DNA of 43,941 nucleotides from positions 1 to 43,941 of the forward strand of contig JAIEOJ010000259.1 of the NCBI GenBank assembly GCA_019750575.1, given 5' to 3'. Positions 1-9,820 of the stretch are shown here, one piece after another. Position 1 is the first letter of the stretch. Every line of letters starts with the position of its first letter. Source of the DNA: Rhodocyclaceae bacterium. GTDB taxonomy: Bacteria > Pseudomonadota > Gammaproteobacteria > Burkholderiales > Rhodocyclaceae. The notes under the pieces were generated by a model, which saw nothing but the letters and a program-made list of their open reading frames with translations, made no database searches and was not told where the DNA came from. A program made the position numbers and the translations under genes.

Positions 1-213
1 ACGCTGGACATGCTGGACCGGACCAGCCGGCGCGGTTTCGCCTTCAACTGCCTGACCAGCTACTCTGACCCGGAGCGTATGCGCGGCTATCTTTACTATG
101 CTGACCCCTGCGCCTTGTTCGATCACTGCAAGCGCCGCTATTCGCGGCAGGTCGCATTGCTTCACGATTACGGGCTTTATGAGTTCACCATACTCGTCAG
201 GAAAGATATATGA
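1..213 (+). CDS. C-terminal fragment of a SAM-dependent methyltransferase-like protein (5' truncated by window edge)
   Basis: Frame open from base 1 (TLDMLDRTSRRGFAFNCLTSYSDPERMRGYLYYADPCALF...); overlaps the next ORF start by 4 bp (ATGA). Confidence 0.55.
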   Translation, partial: TLDMLDRTSRRGFAFNCLTSYSDPERMRGYLYYADPCALFDHCKRRYSRQVALLHDYGLYEFTILVRKDI

Positions 214-1226
214 CGAGGCTTCCACCGGCGGTAGGCCTCGACGATTTCGATGTGGCTGCACAAGCGGGTTTGCGCGAAGAATTGGCTGCCGTTTATCGCG
301 AGTTTCGCTCAATTCAGGCCAATAGCCAGAGCGGATTGGACGAGCCTGGCCAGATTGTCGCTCGTCAAGTTTGCCCTGGCTGTGGTGCCGCGACGCGGGA
401 TACGACCTTGCTGTTCAGCAAGAACAATATTCCCCATGTGCGTTGCAATCATTGCGATCTTGTCTATACGCTCGCAACACTGACGCCATCTGCCGATGCC
501 GCCCAGTATGATGGTAACGAGTTCATGCGTGCCTATGTCGAACTGAAGCGGCATCCTTTGTACGCCAAGCTCGAGATCGCTAAGGCGCGCTACCTTCTAC
601 AACGTGTACAAGCGCAGCGTGCAGGGGTGCGGACCGTTCTCGACATCGGTGCTAGTACCGGTGCCATGATGGCAGCTGCAGGTCTTCAGGGGCTGGATGG
701 CTACGGTATCGAACCTGATCGCGCCATGGCTGAACTGCTGGGGCGCCTGTATCCACAGCGCCTCATCAACGGTTATTTCCCTCAGGATTTATCACAGGAT
801 TGGCCGCTCTTCGACCTGATTACCTTGCTCGATGTCCTTGAGCACATGGTCGAGCCGGTGTGTTTTCTTGAGTCTATCAAGGCATCCTTGGGGCCGGAGG
901 GCGTGCTCTTGGTTCAGGTGCCGAATTTCAACAGCTTGCTCGTGCAAATGGACGGGCCAAAGAATTCAAATTTTTGCATCGGGCACTGGCAACACTTTAC
1001 CGCCGCGACGCTATCTGCGCTGCTGGCCAGAGCCGGGTTTTGCGCGCTAGAAATCGGCAATTGCATCAGCGAGCTCGACCGTATTCGGGACTATCCTGCA
1101 ACGCAGGTACTCACCACCACGGCGCGCCTCCTCGGTGAGGCAAAAACCGTGGAAACTCCTGCTCAGTTGTACGAATACGGTTTGGGCTACAAGCTGTATG
1201 GTTTGTTTGCCCTGACTTCCTCCTGA
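210..1226 (+). CDS. Class I SAM-dependent methyltransferase with N-terminal Cys-rich motif
   Basis: CPGCG...RCNHCDLVY zinc-ribbon-like motif, VLDIGASTGAMM SAM-binding motif, LLDVLEHMVEP post-I motif. Confidence 0.8.
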   Translation: MTRLPPAVGLDDFDVAAQAGLREELAAVYREFRSIQANSQSGLDEPGQIVARQVCPGCGAATRDTTLLFSKNNIPHVRCNHCDLVYTLATLTPSADAAQYDGNEFMRAYVELKRHPLYAKLEIAKARYLLQRVQAQRAGVRTVLDIGASTGAMMAAAGLQGLDGYGIEPDRAMAELLGRLYPQRLINGYFPQDLSQDWPLFDLITLLDVLEHMVEPVCFLESIKASLGPEGVLLVQVPNFNSLLVQMDGPKNSNFCIGHWQHFTAATLSALLARAGFCALEIGNCISELDRIRDYPATQVLTTTARLLGEAKTVETPAQLYEYGLGYKLYGLFALTSS

Positions 1227-1236
1227 TTCCTCTGCA

Positions 1237-2403
1237 TTGAGGTCGCCCATGTTCGACCCGCCTGACCTGGATATGATTCCTTTCGGCCGTCCCTTTATCG
1301 TCGGCAAAGAGCTGTATTACATGGCCAAGGCCGTCGAACTCGGCAGCCTGGCCGGTGATCAAGCTTTCACCAAGCTGTGCCACCGTTGGCTGGAGGAGCA
1401 TACCGGCAGCCGCCGCGCCTTGCTCACCCACTCCTGCACGGCGGCGCTCGAAATGGCCGCAATTCTGACCGAAGTCGGGCCTGGCGACGAAGTCATCATG
1501 CCGTCCTATACCTTTGTGTCGACGGCAAACGCCTTTGTGCTGCGCGGTGCGACGCCGGTCTTTGTGGATATTCGTCGCGACACCCTGAACCTCGACGAAA
1601 ATCTCGTGGCCGCAGCCATCAGCGACCGCACGCGTGCGATCGTACCGGTGCATTACGCCGGTGTCCCTTGCGAAATGGATGTGTTGGCCCAGTTGGCCGA
1701 AGATCGCAAACTGTGGCTGATCGAGGATGCCGCCCAGGCGCTGCAGTCGGAGTGGAAGGGCAGGGCGCTCGGCAGTATCGGTCACCTCGGTTGCCTGAGC
1801 TTCCACGAAACCAAGAACGTGATTGCCGGCGAAGGCGGGGCGCTGCTGGTGAACGACGAACGCCTGATCGAGCGCGCCGAGATCATTCGCGAGAAGGGTA
1901 CCAATCGCAGCCAGTTCTTCCGCGGCCAGACCGATAAATACACCTGGGTGGATATCGGCTCGTCCTACTTGCCGGGCGAGTTGATCGCCGCCTTCCTCTA
2001 TGCCCAGCTCGAACATGCCGACTTCATTACGGCGCAGCGCCGCGCCACGGTAAAGCGCTATCAGGCCCTGCTGCAGCCGATCGCTGCCACGGGACGCATC
2101 GAGCTGCCGGCGATTCCGTTAAGCGAGCATGGCAACGGCCACATGTTCTATTTCCTGGCGCAGGATCTGGAGCAGCGCTCGGACTTGCTGCAGCGCTTGC
2201 GTGCCGCCGGCGTCGGCGCCGTATTCCACTATGTGCCGCTGCATAGCTCGCCTGCCGGCAGACGCTACGGCCGCGCCGGCTCGCCGATGCCGGTGACCGA
2301 CTTTGTTGCCGACCGCCTGGTGCGGCTGCCGCTCTATCACGGCATGACCCAGGCCGAGCAAGACCGCGTGGTCGAGGTCGTCTTTGATTTCTACAAGCCC
2401 TGA
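1237..2403 (+). CDS. dTDP-4-amino-4,6-dideoxygalactose transaminase-like (WecE/RffA, DegT/DnrJ/EryC1 family)
   Basis: MIPFGRPFIVGKELYYMAKAVELGSLAGDQAFTKLCHRWLE...; PLP motif SFHETKNVIAGEGGAL. Confidence 0.88.
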   Translation: MRSPMFDPPDLDMIPFGRPFIVGKELYYMAKAVELGSLAGDQAFTKLCHRWLEEHTGSRRALLTHSCTAALEMAAILTEVGPGDEVIMPSYTFVSTANAFVLRGATPVFVDIRRDTLNLDENLVAAAISDRTRAIVPVHYAGVPCEMDVLAQLAEDRKLWLIEDAAQALQSEWKGRALGSIGHLGCLSFHETKNVIAGEGGALLVNDERLIERAEIIREKGTNRSQFFRGQTDKYTWVDIGSSYLPGELIAAFLYAQLEHADFITAQRRATVKRYQALLQPIAATGRIELPAIPLSEHGNGHMFYFLAQDLEQRSDLLQRLRAAGVGAVFHYVPLHSSPAGRRYGRAGSPMPVTDFVADRLVRLPLYHGMTQAEQDRVVEVVFDFYKP

Positions 2404-2419
2404 AGGGGCGTTCGCTGAC

Positions 2420-4726
2420 ATGACCCAACCGCCCAGCCTTTTTGCGCCGCTGAACCGTCCGTACTACATCTTCGCGCCCCATTATCAGCAGGGATCGGGC
2501 GGCGTGCGCGCCATGCATTACCTTTGCCATGCGCTCAATTTGCTTGGCGAAGAGGCTTACGTCACCAATCCGAATATCCATCTGGGATTGCGGACGCCTG
2601 TCCTGACCACGGCCATCGGCCAGATGCACGACGCGGCCGGACGCGAGCCCATCGTCGTGTATGCCGAGGTGGTGACCGCGAATCCCCTCCAGGCAAGAAG
2701 TGTCGTGCGTTATCTGCTGGCGGTGCCGGGCCTTCATACCGGCCAGCAGATTCAGCTGCAGCCGCGTGACCTGTTGTACACCTTCGGCCCCACCCTGGTG
2801 CCGCCGGGCTGGTCGGCGGATCCGTTGCGTATGCCGCTGGTGGATACCAAGATCTTCAACAGCGATGGCGTGAGGGACGACCAGCGCAAGGGCTCGGCGG
2901 TCTTCATCCACCGCCACCTGGACAAGGGCGGGCAACTCGATCCGGTCACCGCCGATTCGATCGAAATCTCCTACCGCGTACCCGAACGTTCAGCTGACGA
3001 GCTGGCGGAAATCTTCCGTCGCGTCGAATGTCTTTACCTGTACGAGTACTCCACCATCTGTTTCGAAGCCTTGCTGTGCGGCTGCCCGGTTGTTTTCATC
3101 ATGAACGACGTGTCGCTGCCGGAAACGACGCCCTGGCTCATGGGCGGCCACGGCATTGCGTGGGGGCTGGCACCGGAGGCGCTGGTCCACGCCAAGGCGA
3201 CTGTGCATGAGGTCAAGGCGTTTTATGCCGAAGAGCAGCGCGTATTCTGGCGCGATCTCGACGCTTTTGTCGCCAAGACCCAGGCGCAAGCCGCCGCGCT
3301 TGATACGCCCATGCCGGCGCCGGGACAGCCCGGCAGCGCATCCGTCATCAGCCATCGTGCAGTGAACTGGCCATCCAGCCAGCCGGCCAAAAAGGCGCCG
3401 GCAGCTGCACCGCGCAAGCGGCGCCTGGTGGTGTGCGGCATCGAGACGCCGAAGAACGCCTGCCCCATCATTCGCCTGATTGCCCCCTTCTCGTTTTATC
3501 CGGATGACTGGGAAGTCGTCTGGGGCATTGCGAACAGCGAGCTCAACTTCGCCACGGTGCGATCAGCCGACGTGATCCTGCTGCACCGCTTCATGCCCGG
3601 CGTCTGCTCTCCCGATGTGCTCAAGGCGATTTTTGATCTGGGCAAGCCGGTCATTTACGAAACGGACGATCTCCTCACCGAGGTTCCGGACGGTATTCCC
3701 AACGCCGAGTTCATGCGACGCGGCAAGGCGGGCATGGAGTATGCGATCCGTCATGCCAACGCGGTGGTTGTATCGACGCAGTTCATCGCCGACAAATACA
3801 AGGCGCTCAACCCGAATATCCACGTTCTGGTCAACTTTCTGGATTTCGATCGCTTCTACCGGCCGGTACCGATGCAGCCGCGCGCGAAAATCAGCATCGG
3901 TCTGGTCGGCACTTCGCTGATGCCATACAACTTTGCGCTCGTTGACGCGGCCTTGCGCAGCCTGTGCGAACGCTATGCCGGGCAAATCCGGCTGTGCTTC
4001 ATCGGGCATCAGGTGCCGGCTGGCTGGGAGGGACATCCCGCCGTCGAATATCACCCCGTACTGCATGAGTATCACGCCTACGCCGAGTGGTTGCTCGAGC
4101 AACAGCTCGATATCGCCTTGATCCCGCTCGTCGACGATGCCTTCAACAACAGCAAGAGCGTGATCAAGTGGATGGAGTATTCGGCTGCCGGTGTCGCCTC
4201 CGTATTCAGCGACGTGGCAACTTATCGCACCGTGGTCGATAGCGGCCGCAACGGCATGCTGGTCGAGGAGACGCCGGCTGCCTGGCAGGCGGCGATCGAA
4301 ACCCTGGTGGCAGATCCGGCCTTGCGTCGCCGCCTGGCGCGAACGGCTCAGGCCGAGGTGCGCAAGCACTTCGCCCTGCGCGAGAATGCCTGGCGCTATC
4401 ACCAGACCTATCTGCGGGCCATCGGCGAGACCGAGCAGGCGGCAGGTGTGCACCCGGCTGACCGGACGCAATCGGTGCCCGGAGTGCTGGTGCTCGATGC
4501 CGAGGGCAGCGCGGAGAAGATTCAGCGCAGCCTGGACGGCTTGTCGCGCGGGCCTTACGCCGGGGTCCCGGTGATCGTGCTGACGACGCTGCCCGGCCAG
4601 ATGCCGGAGTGGACCGACAGCCTGCGCTGCGTGCAGACGACCGCGGATGAGTACGTCGAGGCGGCAGAGCAGCTCTGCGCGCTGGCCGATTTCGACTGGG
4701 CTGTGATCATCGAGGCCGGTCAGTAG
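2420..4726 (+). CDS. Multidomain glycosyltransferase (N-terminal GT-like domain plus GT-B GT1/GT4-like domain plus short C-terminal extension)
   Basis: 780-aa ORF track entry begins upstream; ATG at 2420 is the likely start. Motifs: YLYEYSTICFEALLCGCPVVFI; VIKWMEYSAAGVASVFSDV; NGMLVEETPAAWQAAIETLVADP. Confidence 0.8.
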   Translation: MTQPPSLFAPLNRPYYIFAPHYQQGSGGVRAMHYLCHALNLLGEEAYVTNPNIHLGLRTPVLTTAIGQMHDAAGREPIVVYAEVVTANPLQARSVVRYLLAVPGLHTGQQIQLQPRDLLYTFGPTLVPPGWSADPLRMPLVDTKIFNSDGVRDDQRKGSAVFIHRHLDKGGQLDPVTADSIEISYRVPERSADELAEIFRRVECLYLYEYSTICFEALLCGCPVVFIMNDVSLPETTPWLMGGHGIAWGLAPEALVHAKATVHEVKAFYAEEQRVFWRDLDAFVAKTQAQAAALDTPMPAPGQPGSASVISHRAVNWPSSQPAKKAPAAAPRKRRLVVCGIETPKNACPIIRLIAPFSFYPDDWEVVWGIANSELNFATVRSADVILLHRFMPGVCSPDVLKAIFDLGKPVIYETDDLLTEVPDGIPNAEFMRRGKAGMEYAIRHANAVVVSTQFIADKYKALNPNIHVLVNFLDFDRFYRPVPMQPRAKISIGLVGTSLMPYNFALVDAALRSLCERYAGQIRLCFIGHQVPAGWEGHPAVEYHPVLHEYHAYAEWLLEQQLDIALIPLVDDAFNNSKSVIKWMEYSAAGVASVFSDVATYRTVVDSGRNGMLVEETPAAWQAAIETLVADPALRRRLARTAQAEVRKHFALRENAWRYHQTYLRAIGETEQAAGVHPADRTQSVPGVLVLDAEGSAEKIQRSLDGLSRGPYAGVPVIVLTTLPGQMPEWTDSLRCVQTTADEYVEAAEQLCALADFDWAVIIEAGQ

Positions 4727-4753
4727 CGAAACGCAGGCACGACAGGAACGGAT

Positions 4754-5575
4754 ATGGGCAAGGCGAACATCTATCAGATCTTTTATTCCGCGGAGACCCG
4801 CAACGGGCTCGATCGCGGCTTCATTCCGCTCGACAACACCGGGCAGCGTCCGGACTGGTACGAATACTGGCCGATGCGGACCTTTCTGCAGGGGCAGACC
4901 TTGAATGAGGAGGACTTCTACGCCTTCCTCTCACCCAAGTTCGGGCAGAAGACCGGTCTTGGCGCCCCACAGCTGCAGGCATTCCTTGGCAGCGTCGATC
5001 CGTCGGTGGATGTCATCACGCTGTCGCCTTTCTTCGATGCCGCCGCCCTGTTCGACAATGTTTTCAAGCAGGGCGCCAACGAACATCCGAATATCTGGCC
5101 GGTGTTCGTCGAGTGCGCCGCAATCGCAGCGCCCGGCGTCTCCCTCGAAACCTTGCTGATGGATTCGAGCGATAGCGTGTTCTGCAACTACTTTCTGGCC
5201 AAACCCCGCTTCTGGCGCCACTGGCTCGAATGCGCGGAACGGATCTTTGCGGTTGCGGAACGGAACGATACGGAGCTGGCCCGCATACTCAACGGGCCGA
5301 CGCGGCACAACAACGCCGATACGACCCCGGTCAAGGTGTTCGTGATCGAACGGCTGGTTTCCCTGCTGCTGGCGACCGAACCGCAATGGCGAGTAAGCAA
5401 TCTCAACAGTATGTCGCTGCCGTTCGCCTATCCGGGCGCTGACAGGGTGAAGCCCGGCTTGGCGATTCTGGATGCATTGAAAAGGGCGGCCAAGCAGACC
5501 GGCTACGCGGAGTATCGGCAGGTGTATGCCAGCATGCGCATGCAGGTCATCCAGCAACTAAACAATCCGGGCTGA
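4754..5575 (+). CDS. Hypothetical protein associated with glycosyltransferase cluster
   Basis: 273-aa ORF in same orientation, 27 bp after the GT; no family confidently recognised. Confidence 0.7.
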   Translation: MGKANIYQIFYSAETRNGLDRGFIPLDNTGQRPDWYEYWPMRTFLQGQTLNEEDFYAFLSPKFGQKTGLGAPQLQAFLGSVDPSVDVITLSPFFDAAALFDNVFKQGANEHPNIWPVFVECAAIAAPGVSLETLLMDSSDSVFCNYFLAKPRFWRHWLECAERIFAVAERNDTELARILNGPTRHNNADTTPVKVFVIERLVSLLLATEPQWRVSNLNSMSLPFAYPGADRVKPGLAILDALKRAAKQTGYAEYRQVYASMRMQVIQQLNNPG

Positions 5576-5586
5576 CTACCCCTCAA

Positions 5587-8500
5587 TCAGCGCTTCGCAG
5601 ACCACATACCCGATAGTGCGTTTTCGAAGTGACGCGCAAAACGCGGCGCGTCGAACATCGGCGAAGCCAGCGCTTGCTGGCGCAGCTGCTGGCGCAGCGT
5701 TGCCAGCATGTCCGGATCGGCGGCAAATTCGACCGCTTTGGTCACATAGTCGGCTTCGTCCACCGCGATCCATTCAGGCAGGCCGACGTTGCGCATGATG
5801 TTCTCGCCGGCGTGCGAGAGCATGCGGTTGCCGCGCAGCGTCAGCACCGGCACGCTCATCCACAGGGCTTCGACCGTGGTCGTGCCGCCCGGATACGGAA
5901 ACGGATCAAGCACGATGTCGAGGCGCTGATAGGCCCTGAGATAGTCATCACGCGGGGTCGGGCCCTCCAATAACAGTTGCTGGTCGGTGATGCCATACGC
6001 TGCAAAACGCTCGCGCAACCATGTGCATACGGCAGCGTCGGCAAGCTGCCGGGCCTTGAGCAGCAAACGGGCGTTCGGTACCTGTTGCAGAATGCGAGCC
6101 CACGTCGCCAGCACCGCATCGGTGAGCTTGCCGATATTGTTGAAGCAGCCGAAGGTGATGAAGCCGTTCTCCCGCGCCGGCAGATCGTTGATGGCGATAT
6201 CGGCGTCAGGCGGCGTGAAGCACAGATAGGTTTCCGGCAAGCGCCAGATCGTCTCGGTGAAATGGCCTTCCTCTCCCGCCGGGCAGACATTGGGATCGCC
6301 GATCAAATAATCCATCTGCTCCACGCCGGTGGTGGCGAAGTAGCCCAGCCAGGCCGCCTGTACCGGGGCCGGTTTGCAGGCGAAGAGCGGCAGGCGGTTG
6401 TCGCCGGTATGGCCTGCCAGGTCGAGGAGGATATGAATTCCGTCGGCATGGATCAAGCCGGCTGCGGCGACGTCGTCCAGCCCGTCGATGTTTTTCCAGC
6501 CGGCGCAATGTGCGCGCAGACGCTGACTCATCGCGTCGGTTTTGTGCTCGGGCCGGTTCGAATAGGCGATGACTTCAAAACGATGCGTGTCGAGTTGTTC
6601 AAGCAGACCGGCCAGAAAATAGCCGACCGGGTGATTGTAGAGATCGCCGGAGACGAGGCCGATCCGCAGGCGTGTCGGCTGCGGATCGCATGTCCACTGG
6701 CTGTAACGCTGCTGGGCAAACTTGCGGCTAAGCATCTTGCCGAAGTCCTGCGCCAGCGACAAGGCTTCCGGCGTATGCCTGGTATTGCCGTAATTGAGCA
6801 AGAACAGCAGGATGTTGTAGGCCTTGGCGTTATCGGGCTCCCGCTTGATGAGACGGCGCGCCAGGCTTTCCGCCTCTTCCAGCAGGCCGAGTTTGACCAG
6901 TGTCGAGCTCAGCGCGAGCATGGCGCCGGTGTCGGACGGCGTGAGGGCCAGCGCTTTGCGCAGGCTCTCCTCGGCGGCCCGCAGGCGGTTCTGTTCCAGC
7001 AGGACAATGCCCAGATTGGCATGGGCATTCGCCAGCGAGGCGTTGACGGCGACAGCCTGGCGATAGGCAGATACTGCGCCCTCCAGGTCGCCGCGGCTGC
7101 GGCAGATAAAGCCCAGATTGATGCACGCGTCGGTTTGCCGGGGATCTATTGCAATGGCGTGTCTGAGGCTGCTTTCGGCCTCGTGCGGGCGGCCGTTGCG
7201 GATCAGGAGATAACCGAGACTCGCATGGGCCGCGGCATCGTCGTGCGCCAGCGCTACCACGCGTTGCATCGACTGCAGAGCGGCATCGAGGCGTCCGCCT
7301 TGCTGTTGCGCCTGACCGAGCGCGCGCCAGGCGGCCGTAGTCTGCGGATATTTTTGCGTTATGGCCAGCGCGTGTTTTTCGAGCGCCGCCGCATTGCCTT
7401 GCTTGAGGAGTCGCTGCAACTGCGCCATCTCGGCGGCCGGGGCCTGTTTCTTCGCCGCGGTCGGCAGCGCCGCCGGCGGTTTCGGCGCATGCGCCTGCCA
7501 CATCTGCCAGAGAGCGGCGTCGAAACCCTGGGCGAAGCCCTGGGTGTCGAGCAGCGGCGAAGTCTTCAGCCGATCGCGCAGGCCGGACCGCAGTGCTCCC
7601 AGCGCCGCCAGGTCGCCGGCAAATGCAATGGCTTTGCGGATGTAATCGTCCTTGTCGGCGGCAATCCAGTTCGGCATCCCGGCATTGTGGGCGACGCTCT
7701 CGCCAAGGTGGGCAAGAAAACGGTTGCCGCGCAAGGTCAACACCGGTACGCCCATCCACAGCGTATCCACGCTGGTTGCGCCACCGGGGTAAGGAAAGGG
7801 GTCGAGGGCAATATCCACCTTGGCATATGCCTGCAGATATTCCTGGCGTGGCGACGGGCCTTCCAGCATCAGTCGGTCGCTGCCGATCCCGTGGAGCGCA
7901 AAGCGCGATGCAGTTTCGGCCTGCACAGCCGAGTCGCGCAACTGGGGTGCCTTCAGCAGCAGGCGCGCGTCGGGCAGCTGACGCAAAAGCTCGGCCCAGA
8001 GCGACACCACGGCGTCATTCATCTTGTTGAGATTGTTGAAGCAGCCGAAGGTCACGTAACCGTTCTGCAGCGCCGGCAAGGCGGAGACGGGCACGTCTGT
8101 TTCGGGGGGCGTGAAGCTGAGCCAGGTCTGCGGCAGACGCCATACGCTTTCGGTGAAGTGGGCTTCTTCTCCGGCCGGGCACAGCCATGGATCGCCGATC
8201 AGGTAATCCATCTCGGCCACACCCGTGGTTGCGAAGTAGCCGAGCCAGCTGGCTTGTACCGGAGCCGGCTTGAACGCGAACAGCGGCAGGCGGTTGTCCG
8301 TGGTGTGGCCGGAGAGGTCGAGCAGGACGTGGATCCCGTCGGCATGGATTAGCGCAGCCGCATCCTGATCCGAAAGTCGGTAGATCGACTTCCAGTCAGA
8401 GAAGTGCGGCCGGATACGCGTGGTCAGGGCGTCGCATTTCTGCTCCGACATATGTACATAAGCGACCAGCTCGATACTGTCGGTCGGAAGGTTGCTGACC

Positions 8501-9738
8501 AGACTCTCGACGAAGTAACCGACCGGATGGCTGTGCAGATCGGCCGATACGAGCCCGATCTTGAGCCGTACCGGATTCTTTTCACAACGCCATTCGCGAT
8601 AAAGCTGGCTACGGCGTCGGGCAACCAGGCGGCCGTATTGCTCGGCCAGATCGCGCGCCTCGCGGGCCTTGTCGATATGTGTGTAGTTGAGTACGAACAG
8701 CAGCAGATCGTAGGCCAGCGGACTGTCCGGATCGATTGCAATGGCCTTGCGTATGACGCTCTCAGCTTCGTCAAGATGGCCGAGCTTGACCAGTGCCGTG
8801 CTCAGATTTCGCAGCGCGAAGGCATTCCGAGGCTCGAGCTGAAGCGCTGTGCGAAAGCACGTTTCGGCTTCGCGAAACGCCTGCGCTGTCGTCAGCAGCA
8901 CACCCAGGTTGGAGTAGGGGACGGCCTGTTTCGGATCGAGCTCGATGGCACGTCGATAGCACGCTGCAGCCTCATCCAGCCGCTCCTGATCTTTGTACAC
9001 GTTACCCAGATTGGTGTGCGTGTCCGACACGTTCGGTTCGAGCGCAATCGCCTGCACGAATGCAGCCTCGGCTTCCTGAAGGCGGCGCAGACGCCACAGG
9101 ATCAGACCCAGGTCGGCGTGGGCCTGCGCCTCCCCTGGGCGAAGTTCGACCATTTTCAGGTTGGCGGGCAGGGCCTCTTCGAAGCGGTGGGTATGGTAGC
9201 GGGCGAGACTCAGCGCTTTCCATCCTTCCATGGCGTGCGGATATTTCTGCGTGAGTGCGACGGCAAGTTGTTCCATACGCACGTAGTCGCGCTTGGCGAA
9301 GGCCGCCGAGAGCGCCTGCAATTCGGCTGGCGTCGGCAAGGGGCCGGCGGGTGGTGCAGGCGCTGTTGTCGTGTGATTTTTTTCTTGGGACGTTACCGCA
9401 TGCGCGACGACGCCGTGACGCCGACTGAGTTGCATGACTTCCTGCGCAGCGGCAGTTTCGCCGGCTGCGTTGAGCGCCTCGATATAGCTTTGCCAGAACT
9501 GAGCCTTGCCGGGGTTGGCGGCCACTGCGGCCTGGAAGAAAGGCAGCGAGGCTGCGGGTTGCTGCAACTGGACGGCGATGACGCCGAGGTTGTGATGCGC
9601 GTCGGCATTCTGGGGGGCGATCTGCAGAATGGCCCGATACAATTCTTCCGCTTCCTTCAGGCGGCCCGCCTGATGATGCGCGACCGCAGTGCTGAAGGCT
9701 TCCTGGACGAGTGCGGCGTTGCTGGAGGTGTCGCTCAT
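5587..9738 (-). CDS. TPR-GT41-TPR-GT41 protein: duplicated O-linked GlcNAc transferase (OGT/SPINDLY) family
   Basis: 1383 aa; two copies of the LRIGLVSxDLxxHPVGYFxxxL...HADGIHxLLDLxGHTxDNRLPLFAxKPAPVQAxWLGYFATTGVxxMDYLIGDPxxCPAGEExHFTExxWRLP block and ...LDPFPYPGGxTxVxxLWMxVPVLTLRGNR, each preceded by TPR repeats. Confidence 0.92.
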   Translation of the reverse strand: MSDTSSNAALVQEAFSTAVAHHQAGRLKEAEELYRAILQIAPQNADAHHNLGVIAVQLQQPAASLPFFQAAVAANPGKAQFWQSYIEALNAAGETAAAQEVMQLSRRHGVVAHAVTSQEKNHTTTAPAPPAGPLPTPAELQALSAAFAKRDYVRMEQLAVALTQKYPHAMEGWKALSLARYHTHRFEEALPANLKMVELRPGEAQAHADLGLILWRLRRLQEAEAAFVQAIALEPNVSDTHTNLGNVYKDQERLDEAAACYRRAIELDPKQAVPYSNLGVLLTTAQAFREAETCFRTALQLEPRNAFALRNLSTALVKLGHLDEAESVIRKAIAIDPDSPLAYDLLLFVLNYTHIDKAREARDLAEQYGRLVARRRSQLYREWRCEKNPVRLKIGLVSADLHSHPVGYFVESLVSNLPTDSIELVAYVHMSEQKCDALTTRIRPHFSDWKSIYRLSDQDAAALIHADGIHVLLDLSGHTTDNRLPLFAFKPAPVQASWLGYFATTGVAEMDYLIGDPWLCPAGEEAHFTESVWRLPQTWLSFTPPETDVPVSALPALQNGYVTFGCFNNLNKMNDAVVSLWAELLRQLPDARLLLKAPQLRDSAVQAETASRFALHGIGSDRLMLEGPSPRQEYLQAYAKVDIALDPFPYPGGATSVDTLWMGVPVLTLRGNRFLAHLGESVAHNAGMPNWIAADKDDYIRKAIAFAGDLAALGALRSGLRDRLKTSPLLDTQGFAQGFDAALWQMWQAHAPKPPAALPTAAKKQAPAAEMAQLQRLLKQGNAAALEKHALAITQKYPQTTAAWRALGQAQQQGGRLDAALQSMQRVVALAHDDAAAHASLGYLLIRNGRPHEAESSLRHAIAIDPRQTDACINLGFICRSRGDLEGAVSAYRQAVAVNASLANAHANLGIVLLEQNRLRAAEESLRKALALTPSDTGAMLALSSTLVKLGLLEEAESLARRLIKREPDNAKAYNILLFLLNYGNTRHTPEALSLAQDFGKMLSRKFAQQRYSQWTCDPQPTRLRIGLVSGDLYNHPVGYFLAGLLEQLDTHRFEVIAYSNRPEHKTDAMSQRLRAHCAGWKNIDGLDDVAAAGLIHADGIHILLDLAGHTGDNRLPLFACKPAPVQAAWLGYFATTGVEQMDYLIGDPNVCPAGEEGHFTETIWRLPETYLCFTPPDADIAINDLPARENGFITFGCFNNIGKLTDAVLATWARILQQVPNARLLLKARQLADAAVCTWLRERFAAYGITDQQLLLEGPTPRDDYLRAYQRLDIVLDPFPYPGGTTTVEALWMSVPVLTLRGNRMLSHAGENIMRNVGLPEWIAVDEADYVTKAVEFAADPDMLATLRQQLRQQALASPMFDAPRFARHFENALSGMWSAKR

Positions 9739-9781
9739 GGAGGGCGGTGGCCCGGGTGGGGACCGGCTGCAATCAAAGGAT

Positions 9782-9806
9782 GGAAGTCCCTATTATCCGG
9801 ACTTCC
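9782..9806. promoter_or_regulatory. 8-bp dyad GGAAGTCC-N9-GGACTTCC flanking a GATAAT-like -10 (minus strand) upstream of the OGT gene
   Basis: Read directly: tGGAAGTCCctattatccGGACTTCCt; minus strand reads GGAAGTCCGGATAATAGGGACTTCC. Confidence 0.4.
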
Positions 9807-9820
9807 TTGCCGTCGGCACC

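Noticed and set aside
5977-8352. 791-aa plus-strand ORF opposite the OGT gene (also 8404-9825)
   Set aside because: Antisense open frames in GC-rich DNA; compositional Arg/Gly/Gln-rich translation with no domain, and the minus strand encodes a clear GT41 protein
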